Assembly: GCF_008710745.1 (NCBI RefSeq)
Contig: NZ_VYSA01000003.1
Coordinates: forward strand, 310,001 to 374,000
Length of the DNA stretch: 64,000 bases
Direction: 5' to 3'
Source of the DNA: Microbacterium rhizomatis
Lineage (GTDB): Bacteria; Actinomycetota; Actinomycetes; Actinomycetales; Microbacteriaceae
Made by a program: the position numbers and the translations under genes. The notes beneath the pieces were generated by a model. It worked only from the letters and a program-made list of their open reading frames with translations. It was not told the origin of the DNA and searched no databases. This document shows, piece by piece, positions 1 through 8,350 of the stretch. Every line of letters begins with the position of its first letter. Within the stretch, counting starts at the first letter, position 1.

Positions 1-225
1 CTCAGGCAGTTTCCGCCACGCGGTGTAGAACGCGTCCTGCACCACGTCGTCCGCCTCGGCGTACGAGCCGACGACCCGCGCGGCGAAGGCCCTCATGACC
101 GGGCCATGACGCCGGATGAGCGCCTCGAATGCGGCGGTGTCGCCGTCGGCAGCGCGTTCGGCGAGGATCTCGTCGCCGACGACGCGCGTCCAGTCGCCGG
201 GAGTCTCGTCGGGGCCCACGCTCAT
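1..225 (-). CDS. ECF-type RNA polymerase sigma factor, C-terminus outside window
   Basis: Only the first 75 codons are present; the gene runs off the left edge. The visible part carries the sigma-70 region 2 pattern of ECF factors: a helix starting FEALIRRHG and the core-binding/-10 recognition stretch AEADDVVQDAFYTAW. It would direct core RNA polymerase to a small regulon. The start is the ATG at 225, with AGGAG about 10 nt upstream and GGAG closer in. It diverges from the Asp23/Gls24 operon at 356, so control of that envelope-stress operon is plausible but inferred. Region 4 and any anti-sigma partner lie outside the window. Confidence 0.85.
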   Translation of the reverse strand, partial: MSVGPDETPGDWTRVVGDEILAERAADGDTAAFEALIRRHGPVMRAFAARVVGSYAEADDVVQDAFYTAWRKLPE

Positions 226-355
226 GCTCCAGAAACTCCTCGAAACTTTTTTGTGACGAAATCGAGCCGGCGTGCGTCTTACTTGTAGAGCGACAATACC
301 GCTCCCGGACGCCACCGAACGGTGGCGCCGGCAGACGAACCGGATTGAGGATTTC

Positions 356-832
356 ATGGCTACCGAAGACAACAAGCCCGCGGCACCCGCCACCGTCGGG
401 GCGACCACGTCCCGCGTGGACCGCACGTTCGGACTCAGCGGCGTCTCCGTCGAGACCGCGGCCGGCCGCACCACGATCGCCGATGGCGTCGTCGCGAAGG
501 TCGCCGGCATCGCCGCGCGCGAGGTACCCGGCGTCTACGCGCTCGGCGGCGGCGGAGCCCGTGCGCTCGGTGCCCTGCGCAGCGTCGTGAACGCCGACGA
601 CCTGACCCAGGGCGTCAAGGTCGAGGTCGGCGAGACCCAGGCCGCGGTCGACATCACGATCGTCGTGGAGTACCCGGCACCCGTCCACGAGGTCGCCGCA
701 CAGGTGCGCGCCGGGGTCACCGCCGCGGTCACCGCGCTGGTCGGTCTCGAGGTCGTCGAGGTCAACGTCGATGTGAATGACGTGCACCTGCCCTCCGACG
801 ACAACACGCCGGAAGAGTCGCGCGTCTCATGA
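356..832 (+). CDS. Asp23/Gls24 family envelope stress response protein
   Basis: A 158-residue protein with the Asp23/Gls24 core: TIADGVVAKVAGIAAREVPG followed by the V-D-I-TIVVEYPAPVHEVAAQV strand and helix. In Firmicutes Asp23 is an abundant protein held at the membrane by AmaP and linked to cell-envelope stress; here the role is taken from the family. The N-terminal ~45 residues are a low-complexity Ala/Thr/Pro extension. The start is the ATG at 356, preceded by TGAGG 6 nt upstream, because the longer open frame has no ribosome site. First gene of a tightly overlapping operon running to 2562; its stop overlaps the next start (ATGA). Confidence 0.9.
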   Translation: MATEDNKPAAPATVGATTSRVDRTFGLSGVSVETAAGRTTIADGVVAKVAGIAAREVPGVYALGGGGARALGALRSVVNADDLTQGVKVEVGETQAAVDITIVVEYPAPVHEVAAQVRAGVTAAVTALVGLEVVEVNVDVNDVHLPSDDNTPEESRVS

Positions 833-1017
833 CCCCGACCGTCTCCGGCGCTGTCCTCGGCGCAGTCCTCGCGGTGTCGATCATCCTGTTCGGGTTCTGG
901 GGATTCCTCCTCGTAGCCCTGTTCATGGGTGTCGGGGCGCTGCTCGGACGCATCGTCTCGGGCCAGCTGGATGTGCGCGTCCTCGCCAACGCGTTCAGCG
1001 GCCGCCGCACCTCCTGA
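829..1017 (+). CDS. DUF2273-type small membrane protein
   Basis: A 62-residue protein that is almost entirely two hydrophobic helices (about residues 8-25 and 27-44) with a short polar tail. This fits the DUF2273 family, which accompanies Asp23/Gls24 genes and probably helps anchor or organise them at the membrane. It starts at the ATG overlapping the previous stop, and its own TGA overlaps the next ATG, so translation is likely coupled. Family placement rests on size, hydropathy and neighbourhood. Confidence 0.75.
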   Translation: MTPTVSGAVLGAVLAVSIILFGFWGFLLVALFMGVGALLGRIVSGQLDVRVLANAFSGRRTS

Positions 1018-1370
1018 TGAGTACGGCAGCAACGCCCGACCTCCCAGGGCGCATCGTGGTTCATCCGCGCGTGCTCGAGAAGGTCGCGCGGGAGGCCGCA
1101 GCATCCACCGTCGGTGTGGACCGCGGCAGCCTCTCGGTGGGCGTCATCGAGGGCTCCCGCGGTGTCGCGATCACCGTCACGACGGCGCTCCCCGTGCCCG
1201 ACCTGGAAGACACTGCGGCGATCCGCGCCGGCCAGCCGGTGCTGGCGCGGATCGCCGGCATCCAGGAAGAGCTCCGCGACCGCATCGGCCCCCTGATCGG
1301 CCGCGACGTCGCCCGCGTCGACATCACCATCACCGGCGCCGTCATCGCCCAGAAGAGGAGAGTGAAATGA
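1017..1370 (+). CDS. second, short Asp23/Gls24-like protein
   Basis: A 117-residue protein related in pattern to Asp23/Gls24: HPRVLEKVAREAAASTVGV, an ITVTTALPVPDLEDTAAI strand/turn, then a DVARVDITITGAV C-terminus. It is shorter than the first paralogue and lacks the long N-terminal extension. The ATG at 1017 overlaps the preceding TGA, and the 3' end overlaps the next ATG, so it is the third gene of the operon. A cytoplasmic partner of the operon's membrane proteins is likely, but no specific activity can be assigned. Confidence 0.7.
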   Translation: MSTAATPDLPGRIVVHPRVLEKVAREAAASTVGVDRGSLSVGVIEGSRGVAITVTTALPVPDLEDTAAIRAGQPVLARIAGIQEELRDRIGPLIGRDVARVDITITGAVIAQKRRVK

Positions 1371-1951
1371 GCACCCCCGCCTACCGCAGGATCGTGCGTC
1401 GCGAGACCCACTCGCCTCGCACCGTCGCGACGATCGTCGTGGCCGTGCTTCTCATCCTCGCCCTGCTGTACGCCGGGGTCGAGATCGTGCTGGGGCTGCT
1501 CGCGCAGCCGCCGCTCCTGGTGAGCCCGGGCGACGCGGCCGCATGGATCGTCGGGCTCGCGGGCGCGCAGCCCGCGGGTGCCGTGATCGGCGGCGGCGTG
1601 GTGGTCGCGGTGCTGGGGCTCGTGCTCCTGGTGCTGGGCGTGGCCCCCGGGCGGCTGCCCAAGCACGAGATGGCCGTGGACGGGAGAGCCGTCGTCGTCG
1701 ACAACGGCGTGGTGGCCTCGTCGCTCGCTCAGCGCATCAGCGAAGAGACCGGCATCCTCCGCGACGACATCACCGTCGGAGTCTCGCACCGCTCCGTCGA
1801 TGTGACGGTCCGCTCCGGATTCGGCGACCCCTACGAGGTCGCGCCCATCGCCGCGGTCGTCGACGCCGAGCTCGAACGCTACGCGCTCGTGCCCGCCGTG
1901 ACGCCGCGTGTGCGCGTCACGAGTCCCCCAGAGAGGCGAGAGAGCCGATGA
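1367..1951 (+). CDS. DUF6286-type membrane protein of the Asp23 operon
   Basis: A 194-residue protein with two transmembrane segments (about residues 20-42 and 63-88) and a soluble C-terminal half that itself looks like an Asp23-type alpha/beta domain (SLAQRISEETGILRDDITV, then DVTVRSGF). Such membrane-tethered proteins are regular companions of Asp23/Gls24 genes in actinobacteria. The start overlaps the previous stop (ATGA), with AGGAGAG just upstream. It probably anchors Asp23-type oligomers to the cytoplasmic membrane, by analogy with AmaP. Confidence 0.7.
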   Translation: MSTPAYRRIVRRETHSPRTVATIVVAVLLILALLYAGVEIVLGLLAQPPLLVSPGDAAAWIVGLAGAQPAGAVIGGGVVVAVLGLVLLVLGVAPGRLPKHEMAVDGRAVVVDNGVVASSLAQRISEETGILRDDITVGVSHRSVDVTVRSGFGDPYEVAPIAAVVDAELERYALVPAVTPRVRVTSPPERRESR

Positions 1952-2562
1952 ACAAGACCAATCGCGCGCTCAACCGGATCGTGCTGATCGTCGTGGGCGC
2001 CCTGCTGCTCGCACTCGGTGCGGCCGCGGTCCTGCTGTTCGCCTGGCCTCCGGCGGCCGACGCCTGGACGACGGCGACAGAAGCGGGGCGCACATGGATT
2101 CAGGATGCCGTGACCGCATCCGCGATCGGAGGCTCGACGCTCAGCTGGCTGATCGTCGGCGTCCTCGCGGCGATCGTTCTGCTCGTCGTACTGCTGATCG
2201 TCCTGATCGCCCGGCTCGGCGGAGGCCGCTCGCGCACCGTGCTGCGGGCAGCCTCATCCGACACCGAGCTGGGACGCGTCAGGATCCGCTCCGGTTTCGT
2301 CTCGGACGCCATCCAGCACTCGCTGCAGGGTCGCGACGAGATCCTGTTCTCGAGCGTGAGCGCCAGCGACGTCCGCAAGCAGCCGGTCATGCACATCAGT
2401 GTGACCCCGCGCCAGAACACGTCGCCGAGACAGGTGCTCGACGACGTCGGCCGCCTCGTCGCGAACCTCTCGACGCTCACCGGCGAGGACGTTCCGACCT
2501 ACATCTCGATCCGCTCGGGGCTTCGCGCGAAGCTCGCGCACGACCAGCGCCGGCTGGCCTGA
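1948..2562 (+). CDS. AmaP-like alkaline-shock membrane anchor
   Basis: A 204-residue protein with an N-terminal transmembrane helix (about residues 9-30), a second around 65-90, then a basic RLGGGRSR boundary and a soluble domain ending in LRAKLAHDQRRLA. Two membrane segments followed by an Asp23-like domain match AmaP, the anchor of Asp23. The ATG overlaps the previous stop and follows GAGAGGCGAGAGAG. Last gene of the overlapping operon; CsbD follows after 55 nt with its own strong ribosome site. Confidence 0.7.
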   Translation: MNKTNRALNRIVLIVVGALLLALGAAAVLLFAWPPAADAWTTATEAGRTWIQDAVTASAIGGSTLSWLIVGVLAAIVLLVVLLIVLIARLGGGRSRTVLRAASSDTELGRVRIRSGFVSDAIQHSLQGRDEILFSSVSASDVRKQPVMHISVTPRQNTSPRQVLDDVGRLVANLSTLTGEDVPTYISIRSGLRAKLAHDQRRLA

Positions 2563-2617
2563 CGAACACGCGGATCCACCCAGACCACCCGCAAGAAGAG
2601 AAAAGAAGGAGGATGCC

Positions 2618-2797
2618 ATGGGCATCGGAGACGACATCAAGAACAAGGCCGAGGAGCTCGTCGGCAAGGGTAAGGAAGCTGTCGGCAAGGTGACCGACAA
2701 CGACAAGCTCGTCGCCGAGGGCAAGGCCGACCAGGCCAAGGCCGGCGTGAAGCAGGTCGGCGAGGACGTCAAGGACACCCTGACGGGCGACAAGTAG
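2618..2797 (+). CDS. CsbD family general-stress protein
   Basis: A 59-residue, very hydrophilic, Lys/Asp/Gly-rich protein beginning [20 protein letters not shown], a clear CsbD-like sequence. CsbD proteins are induced by general stress and have no defined biochemical role. The start is supported by a near-perfect AAGGAGG 5 nt upstream, the strongest ribosome site in this part of the window, which suggests high expression. A GC-rich hairpin follows at 2810, ending the stress operon. Confidence 0.9.
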   Translation: MGIGDDIKNKAEELVGKGKEAVGKVTDNDKLVAEGKADQAKAGVKQVGEDVKDTLTGDK

Positions 2798-2809
2798 CCT
2801 TCGAGAATC

Positions 2810-2850
2810 AGCGGGCCGGGATCAGCGCATGGCGCGGATTCCGGCCCGCT
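2810..2850 (+). terminator. terminator after csbD
   Basis: AGCGGGCCGG (2810-2819) pairs perfectly with CCGGCCCGCT (2841-2850) across a 21-nt loop. It lies 13 nt after the csbD stop. There is no clear T-run, as is common in high-GC actinobacteria. Confidence 0.6.
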
Positions 2851-2966
2851 GTGGTGTGCGGCCTATGACGTTCATCCCGGGTCGCGTCAAGTTCTTCTCG
2901 CACACCGCGTCCCCGCGTACGCTGGGCCGGGCGCACCGTCGTAGGGGTGCGAAGGGAAGGATCGCA

Positions 2967-5321
2967 ATGCTCGAGAACACCGGAGTGAGCACGCCGGCCG
3001 GAAAGCAGCATCCCCTGGGCACGAGCGAACCGACCGAGCCGAGCACTCCTGGCGATGCCGTGGAGCCCGAGGAGCGCGAGATCCCGGAGATCAGCTACGA
3101 CGAGCAGCGCTATCCCGCGCGTCCTCGCCGGCTGCGCCCCCGCGATCAGCTCCGCGGCGGAAGCCTGCGGCGCTTCACGAACGACCCTCGCACGGCCAAC
3201 GGGACGAACCCCTCGTACGTCGAGTGGCTCGTGCGGCAGTCGATGCTGAAGGACGCCGACGTCCTCAGCCGCACCCTGTCGGGAAAGCCCTCGATGTGGC
3301 GCAACCCCTACGCGCGCCCGAACGCCCGCAAGGCGATCGAGACGAGCGACGTCTGGTTCACGGCGTATCCGATCTCGTTCATCACGCGCCTGGACGAGTC
3401 GTTCCTGCAGGCGCTCGGCAGCGAAGCGCTGTGGGACGCCTTCCAGAAGATCGGCATCAACGGCATCCACACCGGTCCCGTCAAGCAGGCCGGCGGCATC
3501 ACCGGCTGGCAGCACACCCCGAGCGTCGACGGCCACTTCGACCGCATCAGCACCCAGATCGATCCCGAGTTCGGCGACGAAGAGGCCTTCCGGCACCTGT
3601 GCGATGTGGCCGACAGCCACGGCGGCAGCGTCATCGACGACATCGTGCCCGGTCACACCGGCAAGGGCGCCGACTTCCGCCTCGCCGAGATGGCGTACAA
3701 GGACTACCCCGGCGCCTACCACATGGTCGAGATCCCGCCGGAGGACTGGCACCTGCTGCCGGATGTGCCCGAAGGGCGGGATGCGGTCAACCTCGACGCC
3801 GAGCGTGAGGCGGTCCTCAGCGAGCACGGCTACATCATCGGCGAGCTCCAGCGCGTCATCTTCTATACGCCGGGCGTGAAAGAGACCAATTGGAGCGTCA
3901 CGCCGCCGGTCGTCGGCACCGACGGGCTCGAGCGGCGGTGGGTGTACCTCCACTACTTCAAAGAGGGGCAGCCCTCGATCAACTGGCTCGACCCGACGTT
4001 CGCCGGCATGCGACTCGTGATCGGCGACGCGCTCCACTCGCTCGGCGACCTGGGCACGAGCGCGCTGCGGCTCGACGCGAACGGCTTCCTCGGCGTGGAG
4101 AAGAGCGCCGAGGGACTCCCCGCGTGGTCGGAGGGGCACCCCCTCTCGCACGCGGCGAACCACATCATCGCCGGAATGGTCCGCAAGGTCGGTGGTTTCA
4201 CCTTCCAGGAGCTCAACCTGACGATGGAAGACATCCGCGACACCGGTGCCGTCGGCGCCGACCTGTCGTACGACTTCATCACCCGGCCCGGCTACCACCA
4301 CGCCCTGGCCACGGGGCAGACCGAGTTCCTTCGTCTCGCGATGACGACCGCGCTGGCCACGGGCGTCGAGCCGGTGCAGCTCGTGCACGGCCTGCAGAAC
4401 CACGACGAGCTGACGTACGAGCTCGTGCACTGGGCCACCGCCCACCGCGACGACGTGTACCCGTTCCGTGGGGGAGAAGTCACAGGAGGAGAACTCGCCG
4501 AGACCATCAGGGCAGAGCTGGCGCAGAAGCTCACCGTCGACGCCGACTACAACCTGATCTTCACGCAGAACGGCATCGCCTGCACGACCGCGTCGCTCAT
4601 CGCGGCAACACAGGGCAAGGCGTCGCTCGCCGACATCGTCGACGACGACGTTCCCGGCATCCGGGATGCTCACCTGCTCCTCGCGAAGTACAACGCGTGG
4701 CAACCGGGCGTGTTCGCCCTGTCGGGGTGGGACCTCACCGGCACCCTCACCCTTCCCGCCGAAGAGGTCCGCGCCCTGATCGCGTCAGGAGACACGCGCT
4801 GGATCGAGCGCGGTGCACACGACCTGCTCGATTCGTCGCCGGAGGCGAATTTCTCACGGGCGGGGATGCCCCGCGCCCGGTCGCTCTACGGATCGCTGCC
4901 CGCTCAGCTCGAGCAGCCCGGCTCGTTCCTGCTCGGCCTCCGCGACGTGATCGAGGTGCGGCGTGAGCACGGCATCGCCGTCGCGACGCAGGTCGACATC
5001 CCGCGCGTCGCCCACCCGAGCATGCTCGTCATGGTCCATCGCCTCGACAACGGCGACGCGACGCTCGCGGATGCGCAGCTGCAGATCACGGCGCTGAACT
5101 TCTCGGAGCAGCCGATCGAGGGGACCGTGCACTCCGAGGCGCTCGTTCCGGGAAGCCTCGTCCGGGATGCCGCGACCGGCGAATCGATCGCCCGCGTCGA
5201 CGACCTCAACAGCTTCAGCCTCGAGCTGGATGCGTACGGCGGCCGTTTCCTGCTCCTCGAGGCGCCGGAGCCCGGTGACGAGCCGTATCCCCTCACGGGA
5301 GTGATCAACGTCATCCGCTGA
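2967..5321 (+). CDS. treS: trehalose synthase / maltose alpha-D-glucosyltransferase, GH13_33 type
   Basis: A 784-residue alpha-amylase-superfamily protein that interconverts maltose and trehalose in the cytoplasm. The sequence matches what I know of the Pseudomonas stutzeri/Arthrobacter type of TreS (GH13_33), not the mycobacterial type: [11 protein letters not shown] near the N-terminus, [20 protein letters not shown], and [13 protein letters not shown]. Catalytic residues read as Asp370 ([10 protein letters not shown]), Glu415 (FQELNLT) and Asp480 (LQNHDELT). The ATG at 2967 is chosen because GAAGGGAAGG lies just upstream; longer in-frame starts lack a site. The N-terminal ~70 residues are polar and probably disordered. 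No maltokinase or other trehalose gene is adjacent. Confidence 0.85.
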   Translation: MLENTGVSTPAGKQHPLGTSEPTEPSTPGDAVEPEEREIPEISYDEQRYPARPRRLRPRDQLRGGSLRRFTNDPRTANGTNPSYVEWLVRQSMLKDADVLSRTLSGKPSMWRNPYARPNARKAIETSDVWFTAYPISFITRLDESFLQALGSEALWDAFQKIGINGIHTGPVKQAGGITGWQHTPSVDGHFDRISTQIDPEFGDEEAFRHLCDVADSHGGSVIDDIVPGHTGKGADFRLAEMAYKDYPGAYHMVEIPPEDWHLLPDVPEGRDAVNLDAEREAVLSEHGYIIGELQRVIFYTPGVKETNWSVTPPVVGTDGLERRWVYLHYFKEGQPSINWLDPTFAGMRLVIGDALHSLGDLGTSALRLDANGFLGVEKSAEGLPAWSEGHPLSHAANHIIAGMVRKVGGFTFQELNLTMEDIRDTGAVGADLSYDFITRPGYHHALATGQTEFLRLAMTTALATGVEPVQLVHGLQNHDELTYELVHWATAHRDDVYPFRGGEVTGGELAETIRAELAQKLTVDADYNLIFTQNGIACTTASLIAATQGKASLADIVDDDVPGIRDAHLLLAKYNAWQPGVFALSGWDLTGTLTLPAEEVRALIASGDTRWIERGAHDLLDSSPEANFSRAGMPRARSLYGSLPAQLEQPGSFLLGLRDVIEVRREHGIAVATQVDIPRVAHPSMLVMVHRLDNGDATLADAQLQITALNFSEQPIEGTVHSEALVPGSLVRDAATGESIARVDDLNSFSLELDAYGGRFLLLEAPEPGDEPYPLTGVINVIR

Positions 5322-5334
5322 CCTCCCCGGTCCC

Positions 5335-5454
5335 GCCAAAGTCGGAGGATCGGCCCGATGTCGGAGGATTCGGCGCGAATCCTCCGACATCGGCCCGATC
5401 CTCCGACGACTGCGAATGGCTAGAGGCGCCGCAGCGTCAGCACGCTGTCGGTGA
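5335..5454. repeat. 120-bp direct repeat, copy 1 (palindrome plus 3' end of the methyltransferase gene)
   Basis: This segment recurs almost unchanged at 6141-6260. It contains a 67-nt inverted repeat (5341-5407): two 32-nt arms with one mismatch around a 3-nt loop, each arm holding GTCGGAGGATC-type motifs. It is followed by the last codons of the methyltransferase gene (SVLTLRRL and stop on the minus strand). It lies between convergent genes and could end transcription from both sides. Confidence 0.85.
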
Positions 5455-6079
5455 TGGGGCCCGTCGACCCGTCCGGGCCGACGCCGATGCGCTCGACGAG
5501 CGCCTTCGTCAGCACCGACCACTCGGCCTCCACGAGGGGCGAGTCGGTGAACAGCGTCTCGTATACATCGTCGGGGGTCGGCAGCTCGACCCGCTCGTGC
5601 GCGTGCTGACCCTTGTGGGTGGTGTCGGCATCCGTCCAGTGCGGCACGCCCGCGTGCCCGACGATCAGCAGGATGCCCCCGGGCGCGACCGCGCTCGCCG
5701 CGCGGCGCAGAATGTCTTCCCGCGGGAGTTCGACGCTCGAATGCAGGAAGCACGACGTCACGAGGTCGTACTGCTCGGGTGCGGTCCACTCGGCGAGATC
5801 CGCCGCGACCCAGGTGATGTCGTCGTCCGGATGCTGCGCCGCAGCGCCGATCGCAAGCGCAGACGGAGCGATGTCCACAGCAGTCACCCTCCACCCCTGA
5901 TGGGCGAGCCAGAGTGCGTCGCCGCCTTCACCGCTTCCGAGGTCGAGGGCGGTGCCGGGCTCCACGCCCGAGATCTCGCGCTCGAGCGCGGCGTTCACTC
6001 GACCGCTCCACGACCGGCCCCGCTCGCGGTAGCGGTTCTCCCAGTACTCGGCGGCGGTCGGCGGCTGAGTCGACGTCAT
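5420..6079 (-). CDS. class I SAM-dependent methyltransferase
   Basis: A 219-residue methyltransferase of unknown substrate. Motif I is ALDLGSGEGGDALWLA, followed by the acidic strand RVTAVDIAPSAL and the post-I region ITWVAADLAEW; APGGILLIVGH marks the later core strand. The overall pattern resembles the thiopurine/tellurite-type small-molecule methyltransferases. The start at 6079 has no Shine-Dalgarno site, but CAGAGT lies exactly 6 nt upstream, so the message may be leaderless. The 3' end plus downstream palindrome is duplicated at 6141-6260, upstream of the gene, so the gene sits between direct repeats. Confidence 0.8.
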   Translation of the reverse strand: MTSTQPPTAAEYWENRYRERGRSWSGRVNAALEREISGVEPGTALDLGSGEGGDALWLAHQGWRVTAVDIAPSALAIGAAAQHPDDDITWVAADLAEWTAPEQYDLVTSCFLHSSVELPREDILRRAASAVAPGGILLIVGHAGVPHWTDADTTHKGQHAHERVELPTPDDVYETLFTDSPLVEAEWSVLTKALVERIGVGPDGSTGPITDSVLTLRRL

Positions 6080-6140
6080 CCCGCAACTCTGCGCTCCGCC
6101 TCGCCCCCGGCGCAACTCGCCCCCGCCCGCTCGCCCGCCC

Positions 6141-6260
6141 GCCAAAGTCGGAGGATCGGCCGCATGTCGGAGGATTCGGCGCGAATCCTCCGACATCGGC
6201 CCGATCCTCCGACGATCGCGAATGGCTAGAGGCGCCGCAGCGTCAGCACGCTGTCGGTGA
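6141..6260 (-). pseudogene. 120-bp direct repeat, copy 2: relic of the methyltransferase 3' end plus palindrome
   Basis: Nearly identical to 5335-5454, differing by only a few bases. On the minus strand it encodes the last ~10 codons (TDSVLTLRRL and stop) of the methyltransferase, with nothing of the rest of the gene, followed by the nested GTCGGAGGATC palindrome (6147-6213). The simplest reading is a former tandem duplication of the methyltransferase unit with most of one copy deleted. It lies just downstream of tRNA-Phe. Confidence 0.8.
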
Positions 6261-6292
6261 ACCGGCCAGGTACCGCCCGAGTTGAACGAGCA

Positions 6293-6334
6293 AAATAAAA
6301 GGCCCTCCTCCAGTAGAAGCCTGAAGAAGGGCCA
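6293..6334 (-). terminator. terminator after tRNA-Phe
   Basis: On the minus strand GGCCCT pairs with AGGGCC around a ~23-nt loop and is followed by TTTTATTTT, an unusually clear T-run for this GC-rich DNA. It begins directly after the tRNA-Phe 3' end and closes the tRNA cluster. Confidence 0.75.
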
Positions 6335-6335
6335 G

Positions 6336-6408
6336 TGGCTCCGACGGGCGTCGATCCCGTGACCTCACGATTTTCAGTCGTGCGCTCTACCAACTGAGCT
6401 ACAGAGCC
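6336..6408 (-). tRNA. tRNA-Phe (GAA)
   Basis: A 73-nt cloverleaf. Acceptor GGCTCTG pairs with CGGAGCC, discriminator A, CCA not encoded. The anticodon loop reads CTGAAAA with anticodon GAA. The T-loop begins with A instead of the usual T. Confidence 0.95.
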
Positions 6409-6440
6409 GCGCAGCATCCATGGATGTCGCGCTCGAAACG

Positions 6441-6468
6441 AAGGGCCCTTCTCTCGCGAAAAGGGCCC
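6441..6468 (-). terminator. hairpin between tRNA-Asp and tRNA-Phe
   Basis: On the minus strand GGGCCCTTTTC and GAGAAGGGCCC form an 11-bp stem with one mismatch and a 4-nt loop. It could be a terminator or a processing hairpin within the tRNA transcript. Confidence 0.5.
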
Positions 6469-6479
6469 GTCGCTCGAAG

Positions 6480-6553
6480 CGACCCTGACGGGACTTGAAC
6501 CCGCGACCTCCGCCGTGACAGGGCGGCACGCTAACCAACTGCGCTACAGGGCC
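6480..6553 (-). tRNA. tRNA-Asp (GTC)
   Basis: A 74-nt cloverleaf with acceptor GGCCCTG/CAGGGTC, discriminator G and anticodon GTC in the loop CTGTCAC. CCA is not encoded. Second gene of the Glu-Asp-Phe cluster. Confidence 0.95.
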
Positions 6554-6581
6554 ATGCGTATTGAGTTGTGATGTCGAAAAG

Positions 6582-6654
6582 TGACCCCAACGGGATTCGA
6601 ACCCGTGCTACCGCCGTGAAAGGGCGGCGTCCTAGGCCACTAAACGATGGGGCC
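6582..6654 (-). tRNA. tRNA-Glu (TTC)
   Basis: A 73-nt cloverleaf with acceptor GGCCCCA/TGGGGTC, discriminator A and anticodon TTC in the loop CTTTCAC. CCA is not encoded. First gene of the minus-strand tRNA cluster. Confidence 0.95.
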
Positions 6655-6873
6655 GGGCGAGCCCGAGGGCTCACGCTTGCCGACGCTCAAGCATACGCAA
6701 TCGACCGCGGATCCGCCAATCGGGGGCGCGCCGAGCGATCATTCGTACGCACGCGGGTGAGGATGAGCGATGGCGCCGTCTTCTCGGCGCGACCGATATT
6801 TCGCGCTCACCCCGTTGCGCTTGTGACTCGTGTTGCTAGTGTGATGGATGTTGTTCGCGACGGGAGGCCCCCA

Positions 6874-8265
6874 GTGGAAGACCAGCTTCAGCGTTCTTCG
6901 AGCGCGGACGGCGTCGACTGTGGCTGCGGACCGACCCCTGACGAGCTCAAAGCCTTCGCCACACCTGGTCGCGCCGTCAGTCGCCGCAAGGCCCTGACCT
7001 TCGGTGCGCTCGGCGTCGCGGCGCTCGGCGTCATCGGGGCCGTCGGGGCACCGTATCTTCCGCGCGCGTTCGCCGCCGATTACCCCTCGTGGGACGACGT
7101 GCAGGCCGCGAAGTCGAACGAAGCGGCCAAAGCCGCGCAGGTCGCGAACATCCAGAGCCTCATCCAGGGCCTCAACGACGACGTCGCGCGCACGCAGGCG
7201 GCGTCGATCGCGGCATCCGATGTGTTCTACGAGGCGCAGCAGAAGTTCTTCGAGCAGGCGCGTCGCGCCAACGAGCTTCAGCAGCAGGCCGATCAGCAGG
7301 CGGCACTCGCGACGGATGCGGCCAACAAGGCCGGCCGCGTCGCCGCACAGCTCTACCGCAACGGCAGCGACGACACCTCGCTGCAGCTCTTCTTCGCGGG
7401 GTCGGCCGCGTCGACCGACGATCTGCTGGCACGCCTCGGCACGATGGACAAGCTCATCGCCCAGAACAAAGCCGTGTACGCCGACGCCGTCACGGCGCGC
7501 GACTCGGCCCAGAACCTGAGCGATACCGCCGTCAAGGCCCGTGACGAGCGAGACCGCATGCAGAAGGACGCCGAGCAGAAGATGGCGGCCGCGCAGCAGG
7601 CGGCCGACGCCGCGAAGGCGGCGCTGGATGCTCAGACCGCCAACCTCGCAACCCTCCAGGCCCAGCTCGCCGCTCTTCAGGACAACACCGCCAAGACGAT
7701 CGCCGACTACCAGGCCGGTGTCGAGGCGGCCCGTATCGCCGAGGAGCAGCGCCAGGCAGCGCTCCGCGCCGAGGCCCAGCGCCTCGCCGACGAGGCCGCG
7801 GCTGCCGCAGCGGCCAATGGCGGTGGTGGGGGCGGCGGCGGTGGCGGCTCCGGGTGGGTGCGTCCGAACTGGGGCGAGGAGAGCTCCGGCTACGGCTACC
7901 GCTACGTGCAGTGCGGAAACGGCTACTGCTCGAGCGGCTTCCACGAAGGCGTCGACCTCGCGGCCGGCTGCTACTCGAGCATCGTCGCGGCGACAGCGGG
8001 CACAGTCGTCTATGCCGGCTACAACGGCGGCTACGGCAACTACATCAAGATCGACCATGGCGGCGGCATCGCGACCGGCTACGGCCACATCGCTCCGGGG
8101 GGGATCTACGTGAGCTACGGGCAGTGGGTCAACGCCGGCGACCAGATCGCGGCGGAAGGCAATACGGGCAACTCGTTCGGCTGCCACCTCCACTTCGAGG
8201 TCTACGTGAACGGCTCGACCGTCGACCCCGGTCCGTTCATGGCCGCGCGGGGCATCTCGGTCTGA
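6874..8265 (+). CDS. secreted M23-family peptidase with coiled coil
   Basis: A 463-residue exported cell-wall hydrolase candidate. A Tat-like signal (SRRKAL, then a hydrophobic stretch ending PRAFA-ADY) precedes a long Ala/Gln-rich coiled coil (about residues 70-300), a ten-glycine linker and an M23 LytM domain. Zinc-site motifs are intact: FHEGVDLA (H-x3-D) and HLHFEV (HxH). The layout resembles EnvC/NlpD- or RipA-type hydrolases, with the coiled coil gating activity. The GTG at 6874 is chosen for the GGGAGG 7 nt upstream; the ATG at 6844 has none. A role in daughter-cell separation is likely but inferred. Confidence 0.85.
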   Translation: MEDQLQRSSSADGVDCGCGPTPDELKAFATPGRAVSRRKALTFGALGVAALGVIGAVGAPYLPRAFAADYPSWDDVQAAKSNEAAKAAQVANIQSLIQGLNDDVARTQAASIAASDVFYEAQQKFFEQARRANELQQQADQQAALATDAANKAGRVAAQLYRNGSDDTSLQLFFAGSAASTDDLLARLGTMDKLIAQNKAVYADAVTARDSAQNLSDTAVKARDERDRMQKDAEQKMAAAQQAADAAKAALDAQTANLATLQAQLAALQDNTAKTIADYQAGVEAARIAEEQRQAALRAEAQRLADEAAAAAAANGGGGGGGGGGSGWVRPNWGEESSGYGYRYVQCGNGYCSSGFHEGVDLAAGCYSSIVAATAGTVVYAGYNGGYGNYIKIDHGGGIATGYGHIAPGGIYVSYGQWVNAGDQIAAEGNTGNSFGCHLHFEVYVNGSTVDPGPFMAARGISV

Positions 8266-8350
8266 CCCGCCTCTGTCCGCACGGACGCGAAAGGCGGACG
8301 ATGCGCTGCGCGCAGCATCCGCCCTCCGTGTCAGGAGTCCGCGTCTTGAC

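Noticed and set aside
6226..6417. Frame across tRNA-Phe ending TDSVLTLRRL
   Set aside because: A tRNA translation artefact fused to the duplicated methyltransferase tail; annotated as a pseudogene fragment instead.
8293..8323. Terminator between the M23 gene and ppa
   Set aside because: GGCG/CGCC and GATGC/GCATC pair only with bulges; too weak to list as a feature.
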